This document shows positions 50,515 to 63,970 of a stretch of 64,000 nucleotides of DNA, piece after piece (position 1 is the first letter of the stretch; each line of letters opens with the position of its first letter). The notes below the pieces were generated by a model. That model was not told the origin of the DNA and did no database searches. It was given only the letters and a program-made list of their open reading frames with translations. A program made the translations under genes and the position numbers. The stretch is from Hippasteria phrygiana (Eukaryota; Echinodermata; Asteroidea; Valvatida; Goniasteridae), in assembly GCA_037893225.1 (NCBI GenBank), contig JAZGUH010000069.1:62001-126000 (forward strand), in the 5' to 3' direction.

Positions 50515-52602
50515 TTATGAATGAGTAAAGCAAGTCCATACCCCAGGGAATTTGACAGGCATGGAGCAATAAATAAAAGGTAATCTGCACACAGATGTTG
50601 GCCGGAAAGAAAATAAACATTGCGAGGTTTGAATTTTCTCCACAAGTGTTAACTCTAAGAAGCCGCCGATAATTGCAACATGTAGCGCCAGATCTAAGCT
50701 ATCCATACATGTCAAAATTACTGTATTTGGTTGATATTTCATGCAATTATGAATGAGTAAAGCAAGTCCATACCCCAGGGAATTTGACATGCATGGAGCA
50801 ATAAATAGACGGTAACATGTACACAGATGTTGGCCGGAAAGAAAATAAACATTGCGAGGTTTGACTTTTCTCCACAAGTGTTAACTCTAAGAAGCCGCCG
50901 ATAATTGCAACATGTAGCGCCAGATCTAAGCTATCCGTACATGTCAAAATTACTGAATTTGGTTGATATTTCATGCAATTATGAATGAGTAAAGCAAGTC
51001 CATACCCCAGGGAATTTGACAGGCATGGAGCAATAAATAAAAGGTAATCTGTACACAGATGTTGGCCGGAAAGAAAATAAACATTGCGAGGTTTGACTTT
51101 TCTCCACAAGTGTTAACTCTAAGAAGCCGCCGATAATTGCAACATGTAGCGCCAGATCTAAGCTATCCATACATGTCAAAATTACTGAATTTGGTTGATA
51201 TTTCATGCAATTATGAATGAGTAAAGCAAGTCCATACCCCAGGGAATTTGACATGCATGGAGCAATAAATAGACGGTAACATGTACACAGATGTTGGCCG
51301 GAAAGAAAATAAACATTGCGAGGTTTGACTTTTCTCCACAAGTGTTAACTCTAAGAAGCCGCCGATAATTGCAACATGTAGCGCCAGATCTAAGCTATCC
51401 ATACATGTCAAAATTACTGAATTTGGTTGATATTTCATGCAATTATGAATGAGTAAAGCAAGTCCATACCCCAGGGAATTTGACAGGCATGGAGCAATAA
51501 ATAAAAGGTAATCTGCACACAGATGTTGGCCGGAAAGAAAATAAACATTGCGAGGTTTGAATTTTCTCCACAAGTGTTAACTCTAAGAAGCCGCCGATAA
51601 TTGCAACATGTAGCGCCAGATCTAAGCTATCCATACATGTCAAAATTACTGTATTTGGTTGATATTTCATGCAATTATGAATGAGTAAAGCAAGTCCATA
51701 CCCCAGGGAATTTGACATGCATGGAGCAATACATAGACGGTAACATGTACACAGATGTTGGCCGGAAAGAAAATAAACATTGCGAGGTTTGACTTTTCTC
51801 CACAAGTGTTAACTCTAAGAAGCCGCCGATAATTGCAACATGTAGCGCCAGATCTAAGCTATCCATACATGTCAAAATTACTGAATTTGGTTGATATTTC
51901 ATGCAATTATGAATGAGTAAAGCAAGTCCATACCCCAGGGAATTTGACAGGCATGGAGCAATAAATAAAAGGTAATCTGCACACAGATGTTGGCCGGAAA
52001 GAAAATAAACATTGCGAGGTTTGACTTTTCTCCACAAGTGTTAACTCTAAGAAGCCGCCGATAATTGCAACATGTAGCGCCAGATCTAAGCTATCCATAC
52101 ATGTCAAAATTACTGAATTTGGTTGATATTTCATGCAATTATGAATGAGTAAAGCAAGTCCATACCCCAGGGAATTTGACAGGCATGGAGCAATAAATAA
52201 AAGGTAATCTGCACACAGATGTTGGCCGGAAAGAAAATAAACATTGCGAGGTTTGAATTTTCTCCACAAGTGTTAACTCTAAGAAGCCGCCGATAATTGC
52301 AACATGTAGCGCCAGATCTAAGCTATCCATACATGTCAAAATTACTGTATTTGGTTGATATTTCATGCAATTATGAATGAGTAAAGCAAGTCCATACCCC
52401 AGGGAATTTGACATGCATGGAGCAATAAATAGACGGTAACATGTACACAGATGTTGGCCGGAAAGAAAATAAACATTGCGAGGTTTGACTTTTCTCCACA
52501 AGTGTTAACTCTAAGAAGCCGCCGATAATTGCAACATGTAGCGCCAGATCTAAGCTATCCATACATGTCAAAATTACTGAATTTGGTTGATATTTCATGC
52601 AA
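50515..52602. repeat. Nine-unit HOR (2,088 bp), copy 2
   Basis: Same order as copy 1, with G191 at 50937 and C58 at 51732. I saw no class difference from copy 1, so this pair is the most recent or best homogenised duplication in the window. Confidence 0.93.
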
Positions 52603-54226
52603 TTATGAATGAGTAAAGCAAGTCCATACCCCAGGGAATTTGACAGGCATGGAGCAATAAATAAAAGGTAATCTGCACACAGATGTTGGCCGGAAAGAAA
52701 ATAAACATTGCGAGGTTTGAATTTTCTCCACAAGTGTTAACTCTAAGAAGCCGCCGATAATTGCAACATGTAGCGCCAGATCTAAGCTATCCATACATGT
52801 CAAAATTACTGTATTTGGTTGATATTTCATGCAATTATGAATGAGTAAAGCAAGTCCATACCCCAGGGAATTTGACATGCATGGAGCAATAAATAGACGG
52901 TAACATGTACACAGATGTTGGCCGGAAAGAAAATAAACATTGCGAGGTTTGACTTTTCTCCACAAGTGTTAACTCTAAGAAGCCGCCGATAATTGCAACA
53001 TGTAGCGCCAGATCTAAGCTATCCGTACATGTCAAAATTACTGAATTTGGTTGATATTTCATGCAATTATGAATGAGTAAAGCAAGTCCATACCCCAGGG
53101 AATTTGACAGGCATGGAGCAATAAATAAAAGGTAATCTGTACACAGATGTTGGCCGGAAAGAAAATAAACATTGCGAGGTTTGACTTTTCTCCACAAGTG
53201 TTAACTCTAAGAAGCCGCCGATAATTGCAACATGTAGCGCCAGATCTAAGCTATCCATACATGTCAAAATTACTGAATTTGGTTGATATTTCATGCAATT
53301 ATGAATGAGTAAAGCAAGTCCATACCCCAGGGAATTTGACATGCATGGAGCAATAAATAGACGGTAACATGTACACAGATGTTGGCCGGAAAGAAAATAA
53401 ACATTGCGAGGTTTGACTTTTCTCCACAAGTGTTAACTCTAAGAAGCCGCCGATAATTGCAACATGTAGCGCCAGATCTAAGCTATCCATACATGTCAAA
53501 ATTACTGAATTTGGTTGATATTTCATGCAATTATGAATGAGTAAAGCAAGTCCATACCCCAGGGAATTTGACAGGCATGGAGCAATAAATAAAAGGTAAT
53601 CTGCACACAGATGTTGGCCGGAAAGAAAATAAACATTGCGAGGTTTGAATTTTCTCCACAAGTGTTAACTCTAAGAAGCCGCCGATAATTGCAACATGTA
53701 GCGCCAGATCTAAGCTATCCATACATGTCAAAATTACTGTATTTGGTTGATATTTCATGCAATTATGAATGAGTAAAGCAAGTCCATACCCCAGGGAATT
53801 TGACATGCATGGAGCAATACATAGACGGTAACATGTACACAGATGTTGGCCGGAAAGAAAATAAACATTGCGAGGTTTGACTTTTCTCCACAAGTGTTAA
53901 CTCTAAGAAGCCGCCGATAATTGCAACATGTAGCGCCAGATCTAAGCTATCCATACATGTCAAAATTACTGAATTTGGTTGATATTTCATGCAATTATGA
54001 ATGAGTAAAGCAAGTCCATACCCCAGGGAATTTGACAGGCATGGAGCAATAAATAAAAGGTAATCTGCACACAGATGTTGGCCGGAAAGAAAATAAACAT
54101 TGCGAGGTTTGACTTTTCTCCACAAGTGTTAACTCTAAGAAGCCGCCGATAATTGCAACATGTAGCGCCAGATCTAAGCTATCCATACATGTCAAAATTA
54201 CTGAATTTGGTTGATATTTCATGCAA
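52603..54226. repeat. HOR copy 3, shortened to seven units (1,624 bp)
   Basis: Order w5-x1-r4-c0-w5-y1-r5, then straight to the w5 of copy 4. Two units (w5-c0, or equally c0-w5) are missing relative to the nine-unit form. Markers are G191 at 53025 and C58 at 53820; both recur 1,624 bp on in copy 4. The loss is exactly two repeat lengths, as expected from in-register unequal exchange between w5 units. Confidence 0.92.
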
Positions 54227-56314
54227 TTATGAATGAGTAAAGCAAGTCCATACCCCAGGGAATTTGACAGGCATGGAGCAATAAATAAAAGGTAATCTGC
54301 ACACAGATGTTGGCCGGAAAGAAAATAAACATTGCGAGGTTTGAATTTTCTCCACAAGTGTTAACTCTAAGAAGCCGCCGATAATTGCAACATGTAGCGC
54401 CAGATCTAAGCTATCCATACATGTCAAAATTACTGTATTTGGTTGATATTTCATGCAATTATGAATGAGTAAAGCAAGTCCATACCCCAGGGAATTTGAC
54501 ATGCATGGAGCAATAAATAGACGGTAACATGTACACAGATGTTGGCCGGAAAGAAAATAAACATTGCGAGGTTTGACTTTTCTCCACAAGTGTTAACTCT
54601 AAGAAGCCGCCGATAATTGCAACATGTAGCGCCAGATCTAAGCTATCCGTACATGTCAAAATTACTGAATTTGGTTGATATTTCATGCAATTATGAATGA
54701 GTAAAGCAAGTCCATACCCCAGGGAATTTGACAGGCATGGAGCAATAAATAAAAGGTAATCTGTACACAGATGTTGGCCGGAAAGAAAATAAACATTGCG
54801 AGGTTTGACTTTTCTCCACAAGTGTTAACTCTAAGAAGCCGCCGATAATTGCAACATGTAGCGCCAGATCTAAGCTATCCATACATGTCAAAATTACTGA
54901 ATTTGGTTGATATTTCATGCAATTATGAATGAGTAAAGCAAGTCCATACCCCAGGGAATTTGACATGCATGGAGCAATAAATAGACGGTAACATGTACAC
55001 AGATGTTGGCCGGAAAGAAAATAAACATTGCGAGGTTTGACTTTTCTCCACAAGTGTTAACTCTAAGAAGCCGCCGATAATTGCAACATGTAGCGCCAGA
55101 TCTAAGCTATCCATACATGTCAAAATTACTGAATTTGGTTGATATTTCATGCAATTATGAATGAGTAAAGCAAGTCCATACCCCAGGGAATTTGACAGGC
55201 ATGGAGCAATAAATAAAAGGTAATCTGCACACAGATGTTGGCCGGAAAGAAAATAAACATTGCGAGGTTTGAATTTTCTCCACAAGTGTTAACTCTAAGA
55301 AGCCGCCGATAATTGCAACATGTAGCGCCAGATCTAAGCTATCCATACATGTCAAAATTACTGTATTTGGTTGATATTTCATGCAATTATGAATGAGTAA
55401 AGCAAGTCCATACCCCAGGGAATTTGACATGCATGGAGCAATACATAGACGGTAACATGTACACAGATGTTGGCCGGAAAGAAAATAAACATTGCGAGGT
55501 TTGACTTTTCTCCACAAGTGTTAACTCTAAGAAGCCGCCGATAATTGCAACATGTAGCGCCAGATCTAAGCTATCCATACATGTCAAAATTACTGAATTT
55601 GGTTGATATTTCATGCAATTATGAATGAGTAAAGCAAGTCCATACCCCAGGGAATTTGACAGGCATGGAGCAATAAATAAAAGGTAATCTGCACACAGAT
55701 GTTGGCCGGAAAGAAAATAAACATTGCGAGGTTTGACTTTTCTCCACAAGTGTTAACTCTAAGAAGCCGCCGATAATTGCAACATGTAGCGCCAGATCTA
55801 AGCTATCCATACATGTCAAAATTACTGAATTTGGTTGATATTTCATGCAATTATGAATGAGTAAAGCAAGTCCATACCCCAGGGAATTTGACAGGCATGG
55901 AGCAATAAATAAAAGGTAATCTGCACACAGATGTTGGCCGGAAAGAAAATAAACATTGCGAGGTTTGAATTTTCTCCACAAGTGTTAACTCTAAGAAGCC
56001 GCCGATAATTGCAACATGTAGCGCCAGATCTAAGCTATCCATACATGTCAAAATTACTGTATTTGGTTGATATTTCATGCAATTATGAATGAGTAAAGCA
56101 AGTCCATACCCCAGGGAATTTGACATGCATAGAGCAATAAATAGACGGTAACATGTACACAGATGTTGGCCGGAAAGAAAATAAACATTGCGAGGTTTGA
56201 CTTTTCTCCACAAGTGTTAACTCTAAGAAGCCGCCGATAATTGCAACATGTAGCGCCAGATCTAAGCTATCCATACATGTCAAAATTACTGAATTTGGTT
56301 GATATTTCATGCAA
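54227..56314. repeat. Nine-unit HOR (2,088 bp), copy 4
   Basis: Full nine-unit order with G191 at 54649 and C58 at 55444. The last c0 unit (56083) has a private A49 at 56131. The next unit (56315) is w5, as expected for a fifth copy, but then the series breaks into cT and q0 units. Confidence 0.92.
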
Positions 56315-58170
56315 TTATGAATGAGTAAAGCAAGTCCATACCCCAGGGAATTTGACAGGCATGGAGCAATAAATAAAAGGTAATCTGCACACAGATGTTG
56401 GCCGGAAAGAAAATAAACATTGCGAGGTTTGAATTTTCTCCACAAGTGTTAACTCTAAGAAGCCGCCGATAATTGCAACATGTAGCGCCAGATCTAAGCT
56501 ATCCATACATGTCAAAATTACTGTATTTGGTTGATATTTCATGCAATTATGAATGAGTAAAGCAAGTCCATACCCCAGGGAATTTGACATGCATGGAGCA
56601 ATAAATAGACGGTAACATGTACACAGATGTTGGCCGGAAAGAAAATAAACATTGCGAGGTTTGACTTTTCTCCACAAGTGTTAACTCTAAGAAGCCGCCG
56701 ATAATTGCAACATGTAGCGCCAGATCTAAGCTATCCATACATGTCAAAATTACTGTATTTGGTTGATATTTCATGCAATTATGAATGAGTAAAGCAAGTC
56801 CATACCCCAGGGAATTTGACATGCATGGAGCAATAAATAGACGGTAACATGTACACAGATGTTGGCCGGAAAGAAAATAAACATTGCGAGGTTTGACTTT
56901 TCTCCACAAGTGTTAACTCTAAGAAGCCGCCGATAATTGCAACATGTAGCGCCAGATCTAAGCTATCCATACATGTCAAAATTACTGAATTTGGTTGATA
57001 TTTCATGCAATTATGAATGAGTAAAGCAAGTCCATACCCCAGGGAATTTGACATGCATGGAGCAATAAATAGACGGTAACATGTACACAGATGGTGGCCG
57101 GGAAGAAAATAAACATTGCGAGGTTTGAATTTTCTCCACAAGTGTTAACTCTAAGAAGCCGCCGATAATTGCAACATGTAGCGCCAGATCTAAGCTATCC
57201 ATACATGTCAAAATTACTGAATTTGGTTGATATTTCATGCAATTATGAATGAGTAAAGCAAGTCCATACCCCAGGGAATTTGACATGCATGGAGCAATAA
57301 ATAGACGGTAACATGTACACAGATGTTGGCCGGAAAGAAAATAAACATTGCGAGGTTTGAATTTTCTCCACAAGTGTTAACTCTAAGAAGCCGCCGAAAA
57401 TTGCAACATGTAGCGCCAGATCTAAGCTATCCATACATGTCAAAATTACTGAATTTGGTTGATATTTCATGCAATTATGAATGAGTAAAGCAAGTCCATA
57501 CCCCAGGGAATTTGACATGCATGGAGCAATAAATAGACGGTAACATGTACACAGATGTTGGCCGGAAAGAAAATAAACATTGCGAGGTTTGACTTTTCTC
57601 CACAAGTGTTAACTCTAAGAAGCCGCCGATAATTGCAACATGTAGCGCCAGATCTAAGCTATCCATACATGTCAAAATTACTGAATTTGGTTGATATTTC
57701 ATGCAATTATGAATGAGTAAAGCAAGTCCATACCCCAGGGAATTTGACATGCATGGAGCAATAAATAGACGGTAACATGTACACAGATGTTGGCCGGAAA
57801 GAAAATAAACATTGCGAGGTTTGACTTTTCTCCACAAGTGTTAACTCTAAGAAGCCGCCGATAATTGCAACATGTAGCGCCAGATCTAAGCTATCCATAC
57901 ATGTCAAAATTACTGAATTTGGTTGATATTTCATGCAATTATGAATGAGTAAAGCAAGTCCATACCCCAGGAAATTTGACAGGCATGGAGCAATAAATAG
58001 ACGGTAACATGTACACAGATGTTGGCCGGAAAGAAAATAAACATTGCGAGGTTTGACTTTTCTCCACAAGTGTTAACTCTAAGAAGCCGCCGATAATTGC
58101 AACATGTAGCGCCAGATCTAAGCTATCCATACATGTCAAAATTACTGAATTTGGTTGATATTTCATGCAA
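56315..58170. repeat. Region VII: island of region III/IV-type units
   Basis: Order w5-cT-c0-q0-a1-c0-c0-cG(A34). It contains the only q0 and standard a1 units right of 47.1 kb. It is flanked on both sides by w5/x1/y1/r5 HOR units. The matching place 10.2 kb upstream (46107-47266) reads w5-cT-c0-q0-c0, three units shorter. Confidence 0.78.
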
Positions 58171-61100
58171 TTATGAATGAGTAAAGCAAGTCCATACCCC
58201 AGGGAATTTGACAGGCATGGAGCAATAAATAAAAGGTAATCTGCACACAGATGTTGGCCGGAAAGAAAATAAACATTGCGAGGTTTGAATTTTCTCCACA
58301 AGTGTTAACTCTAAGAAGCCGCCGATAATTGCAACATGTAGCGCCAGATCTAAGCTATCCATACATGTCAAAATTACTGTATTTGGTTGATATTTCATGC
58401 AATTATGAATGAGTAAAGCAAGTCCATACCCCAGGGAATTTGACATGCATGGAGCAATAAATAGACGGTAACATGTACACAGATGTTGGCCGGAAAGAAA
58501 ATAAACATTGCGAGGTTTGACTTTTCTCCACAAGTGTTAACTCTAAGAAGCCGCCGATAATTGCAACATGTAGCGCCAGATCTAAGCTATCCGTACATGT
58601 CAAAATTACTGAATTTGGTTGATATTTCATGCAATTATGAATGAGTAAAGCAAGTCCATACCCCAGGGAATTTGACAGGCATGGAGCAATAAATAGACGG
58701 TAACATGTACACAGATGTTGGCCGGAAAGAAAATAAACATTGCGAGGTTTGACTTTTCTCCACAAGTGTTAACTCTAAGAAGCCGCCGATAATTGCAACA
58801 TGTAGCGCCAGATCTAAGCTATCCATACATGTCAAAATTACTGAATTTGGTTGATATTTCATGCAATTATGAATGAGTAAAGCAAGTCCATACCCCAGGG
58901 AATTTGACAGGCATGGAGCAATAAATAAAAGGTAATCTGTACACAGATGTTGGCCGGAAAGAAAATAAACATTGCGAGGTTTGACTTTTCTCCACAAGTG
59001 TTAACTCTAAGAAGCCGCCGATAATTGCAACATGTAGCGCCAGATCTAAGCTATCCATACATGTCAAAATTACTGAATTTGGTTGATATTTCATGCAATT
59101 ATGAATGAGTAAAGCAAGTCCATACCCCAGGGAATTTGACATGCATGGAGCAATAAATAGACGGTAACATGTACACAGATGTTGGCCGGAAAGAAAATAA
59201 ACATTGCGAGGTTTGACTTTTCTCCACAAGTGTTAACTCTAAGAAGCCGCCGATAATTGCAACATGTAGCGCCAGATCTAAGCTATCCATACATGTCAAA
59301 ATTACTGAATTTGGTTGATATTTCATGCAATTATGAATGAGTAAAGCAAGTCCATACCCCAGGGAATTTGACAGGCATGGAGCAATAAATAAAAGGTAAT
59401 CTGCACACAGATGTTGGCCGGAAAGAAAATAAACATTGCGAGGTTTGAATTTTCTCCACAAGTGTTAACTCTAAGAAGCCGCCGATAATTGCAACATGTA
59501 GCGCCAGATCTAAGCTATCCATACATGTCAAAATTACTGTATTTGGTTGATATTTCATGCAATTATGAATGAGTAAAGCAAGTCCATACCCCAGGGAATT
59601 TGACATGCATGGAGCAATACATAGACGGTAACATGTACACAGATGTTGGCCGGAAAGAAAATAAACATTGCGAGGTTTGACTTTTCTCCACAAGTGTTAA
59701 CTCTAAGAAGCCGCCGATAATTGCAACATGTAGCGCCAGATCTAAGCTATCCATACATGTCAAAATTACTGAATTTGGTTGATATTTCATGCAATTATGA
59801 ATGAGTAAAGCAAGTCCATACCCCAGGGAATTTGACAGGCATGGAGCAATAAATAAAAGGTAATCTGCACACAGATGTTGGCCGGAAAGAAAATAAACAT
59901 TGCGAGGTTTGACTTTTCTCCACAAGTGTTAACTCTAAGAAGCCGCCGATAATTGCAACATGTAGCGCCAGATCTAAGCTATCCATACATGTCAAAATTA
60001 CTAAATTTGGTTGATATTTCATGCAATTATGAATGAGTAAAGCAAGTCCATACCCCAGGGAATTTGACAGGCATGGAGCAATAAATAGACGGTAACATGT
60101 ACACAGATGTTGGCCGGAAAGAAAATAAACATTGCGAGGTTTGACTTTTCTCCACAAGTGTTAACTCTAAGAAGCCGCCGATAATTGCAACATGTAGCGC
60201 CAGATCTAAGCTATCCATACATGTCAAAATTACTGAATTTGGTTGATATTTCATGCAATTATGAATGAGTAAAGCAAGTCCATACCCCAGGGAATTTGAC
60301 AGGCATGGAGCAATAAATAAAAGGTAATCTGCACACAGATGTTGGCCGGAAAGAAAATAAACATTGCGAGGTTTGAATTTTCTCCACAAGTGTTAACTCT
60401 AAGAAGCCGCCGATAATTGCAACATGTAGCGCCAGATCTAAGCTATCCATACATGTCAAAATTACTGTATTTGGTTGATATTTCATGCAATTATGAATGA
60501 GTAAAGCAAGTCCATACCCCAGGGAATTTGACATGCATGGAGCAATACATAGACGGTAACATGTACACAGATGTTGGCCGGAAAGAAAATAAACATTGCG
60601 AGGTTTGACTTTTCTCCACAAGTGTTAACTCTAAGAAGCCGCCGATAATTGCAACATGTAGCGCCAGATCTAAGCTATCCATACATGTCAAAATTACTGA
60701 ATTTGGTTGATATTTCATGCAATTATGAATGAGTAAAGCAAGTCCATACCCCAGGGAATTTGACAGGCATGGAGCAATAAATAAAAGGTAATCTGCACAC
60801 AGATGTTGGCCGGAAAGAAAATAAACATTGCGAGGTTTGACTTTTCTCCACAAGTGTTAACTCTAAGAAGCCGCCGATAATTGCAACATGTAGCGCCAGA
60901 TCTAAGCTATCCATACATGTCAAAATTACTAAATTTGGTTGATATTTCATGCAATTATGAATGAGTAAAGCAAGTCCATACCCCAGGGAATTTGACAGGC
61001 ATGGAGCAATAAATAAAAGGTAATCTGCACACAGATGTTGGCCGGAAAGAAAATAAACATTGCGAGGTTTGAATTTTCTCCACAAGTGTTAACTCTAAGA

Positions 61101-62578
61101 AGCCGCCGATAATTGCAACATGTAGCGCCAGATCTAAGCTATCCATACATGTCAAAATTACTGTATTTGGTTGATATTTCATGCAATTATGAATGAGTAA
61201 AGCAAGTCCATACCCCAGGGAATTTGACATGCATGGAGCAATAAATAGACGGTAACATGTACACAGATGTTGGCCGGAAAGAAAATAAACATTGCGAGGT
61301 TTGACTTTTCTCCACAAGTGTTAACTCTAAGAAGCCGCCGATAATTGCAACATGTAGCGCCAGATCTAAGCTATCCGTACATGTCAAAATTACTGAATTT
61401 GGTTGATATTTCATGCAATTATGAATGAGTAAAGCAAGTCCATACCCCAGGGAATTTGACATGCATGGAGCAATAAATAGACGGTAACATGTACACAGAT
61501 GTTGGCCGGAAAGAAAATAAACATTGCGAGGTTTGACTTTTCTCCACAAGTGTTAACTCTAAGAAGCCGCCGATAATTGCAACATGTAGCGCCAGATCTA
61601 AGCTATCCATACATGTCAAAATTACTGAATTTGGTTGATATTTCATGCAATTATGAATGAGTAAAGCAAGTCCATACCCCAGGGAATTTGACAGGCATGG
61701 AGCAATAAATAAAAGGTAATCTGCACACAGATGTTGGCCGGAAAGAAAATAAACATTGCGAGGTTTGAATTTTCTCCACAAGTGTTAACTCTAAGAAGCC
61801 GCCGATAATTGCAACATGTAGCGCCAGATCTAAGCTATCCATACATGTCAAAATTACTGTATTTGGTTGATATTTCATGCAATTATGAATGAGTAAAGCA
61901 AGTCCATACCCCAGGGAATTTGACATGCATGGAGCAATACATAGACGGTAACATGTACACAGATGTTGGCCGGAAAGAAAATAAACATTGCGAGGTTTGA
62001 CTTTTCTCCACAAGTGTTAACTCTAAGAAGCCGCCGATAATTGCAACATGTAGCGCCAGATCTAAGCTATCCATACATGTCAAAATTACTGAATTTGGTT
62101 GATATTTCATGCAATTATGAATGAGTAAAGCAAGTCCATACCCCAGGGAATTTGACAGGCATGGAGCAATAAATAAAAGGTAATCTGCACACAGATGTTG
62201 GCCGGAAAGAAAATAAACATTGCGAGGTTTGACTTTTCTCCACAAGTGTTAACTCTAAGAAGCCGCCGATAATTGCAACATGTAGCGCCAGATCTAAGCT
62301 ATCCATACATGTCAAAATTACTGAATTTGGTTGATATTTCATGCAATTATGAATGAGTAAAGCAAGTCCATACCCCAGGGAATTTGACAGGCATAGAGCA
62401 ATAAATAAAAGGTAATCTGCACACAGATGTTGGCCGGAAAGAAAATAAACATTGCGAGGTTTGAATTTTCTCCACAAGTGTTAACTCTAAGAAGCCGCCG
62501 ATAATTGCAACATGTAGCGCCAGATCTAAGCTATCCATACATGTCAAAATTACTGTATTTGGTTGATATTTCATGCAA
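58171..62578. repeat. Region VIII: scrambled form of the w5/x1/y1 HOR
   Basis: Order w5-x1-cG-r4-c0-w5-y1-r5(A209)-cG, then w5-y1-r5(A209), then w5-x1-c0-w5-y1-r5, then w5. G191 occurs at 58593 and 61377; C58 at 59620, 60548 and 61940. The rare A209 change at 60003 recurs at 60931, four units on, showing a local partial duplication. No exact nine-unit period remains. A49 recurs at 62395 on a w5 background. Confidence 0.8.
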
Positions 62579-63970
62579 TTATGAATGAGTCAAGCAAGTC
62601 CATACCCCAGGGAATTTGACATGCATGGAGCAATAAATAGACGGTAACATGTACACAGATGTTGGCCGGAAAGAAAATAAACATTGCGAGGTTTGACTTT
62701 TCTCCACAAGTGTTAACTCTAAGAAGCCGCCGAAAATTGCAACATGTAGCGCCAGATCTAAGCTATCCATACATGTCAAAATTACTGAATTTGGTTGATA
62801 TTTCATGCAATTATGAATGAGTAAAGCAAGTCCATACCCCAGGGAATTTGACATGCATGGAGCAATAAATAGACGGTAACATGTACACAGATGTTGGCCG
62901 GAAAGAAAATAAACATTGCGAGGTTTGACTTTTCTCCACAAGTGTTAACTCTAAGAAGCCGCCGATAATTGCAACATGTAGCGCCAGATCTAAGCTATCC
63001 ATACATGTCAAAATTACTGAATTTGGTTGATATTTCATGCAATTATGAATGAGTAAAGCAAGTCCATACCCCAGGGAATTTGACATGCATGGAGCAATAA
63101 ATAGACGGTAACATGTACACAGATGTTGGCCGAAAAGAAAATAAACATTGCGAGGTTTGACTTTTCTCCACAAGTGTTAACTCTAAGAAGCCGCCGATAA
63201 TTGCAACATGTAGCGCCAGATCTAAGCTATCCATACATGTCAAAATTACTGAATTTGGTTGATATTTCATGCAATTATGAATGAGTAAAGCAAGTCCATA
63301 CCCCAGGAAATTTGACAGGCATGGAGCAATAAATAGACGGTAACATGTACACAGATGTTGGCCGGAAAGAAAATAAACATTGCGAGGTTTGACTTTTCTC
63401 CACAAGTGTTAACTCTAAGAAGCCGCCGATAATTGCAACATGTAGCGCCAGATCTAAGCTATCCATACATGTCAAAATTACTGAATTTGGTTGATATTTC
63501 ATGCAATTATGAATGAGTAAAGCAAGTCCATACCCCAGGGAATTTGACAGGCATGGAGCAATAAATAAAAGGTAATCTGTACACAGATGTTGGCCGGAAA
63601 GAAAATAAACATTGCGAGGTTTGACTTTTCTCCACAAGTGTTAACTCTAAGAAGCCGCCGATAATTGCAACATGTAGCGCCAGATCTAAGCTATCCATAC
63701 ATGTCAAAATTACTGTATTTGGTTGATATTTCATGCAATTATGAATGAGTAAAGCAAGTCCATACCCCAGGGAATTTGACATGCATGGAGCAATAAATAG
63801 ACGGTAACATGTACACAGATGTTGGCCGGAAAGAAAATAAACATTGCGAGGTTTGACTTTTCTCCACAAGTGTTAACTCTAAGAAGCCGCCGATAATTGC
63901 AACATGTAGCGCCAGATCTAAGCTATCCATACATGTCAAAATTACTGAATTTGGTTGATATTTCATGCAA
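62579..63970. repeat. Region IX: return of c0/cG(A34)/r4T units at the right edge
   Basis: Order (C119+A156 recombinant)-c0-c0-cG(A34)-r4T-c0. The first unit has A156 with C119, unlike every other A156 unit, and a private C at 62591 (unit base 13). A34 is at 63308. The order matches a1-c0-c0-cG(A34)-r4T at 34739-35898, apart from the first unit. Confidence 0.78.
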
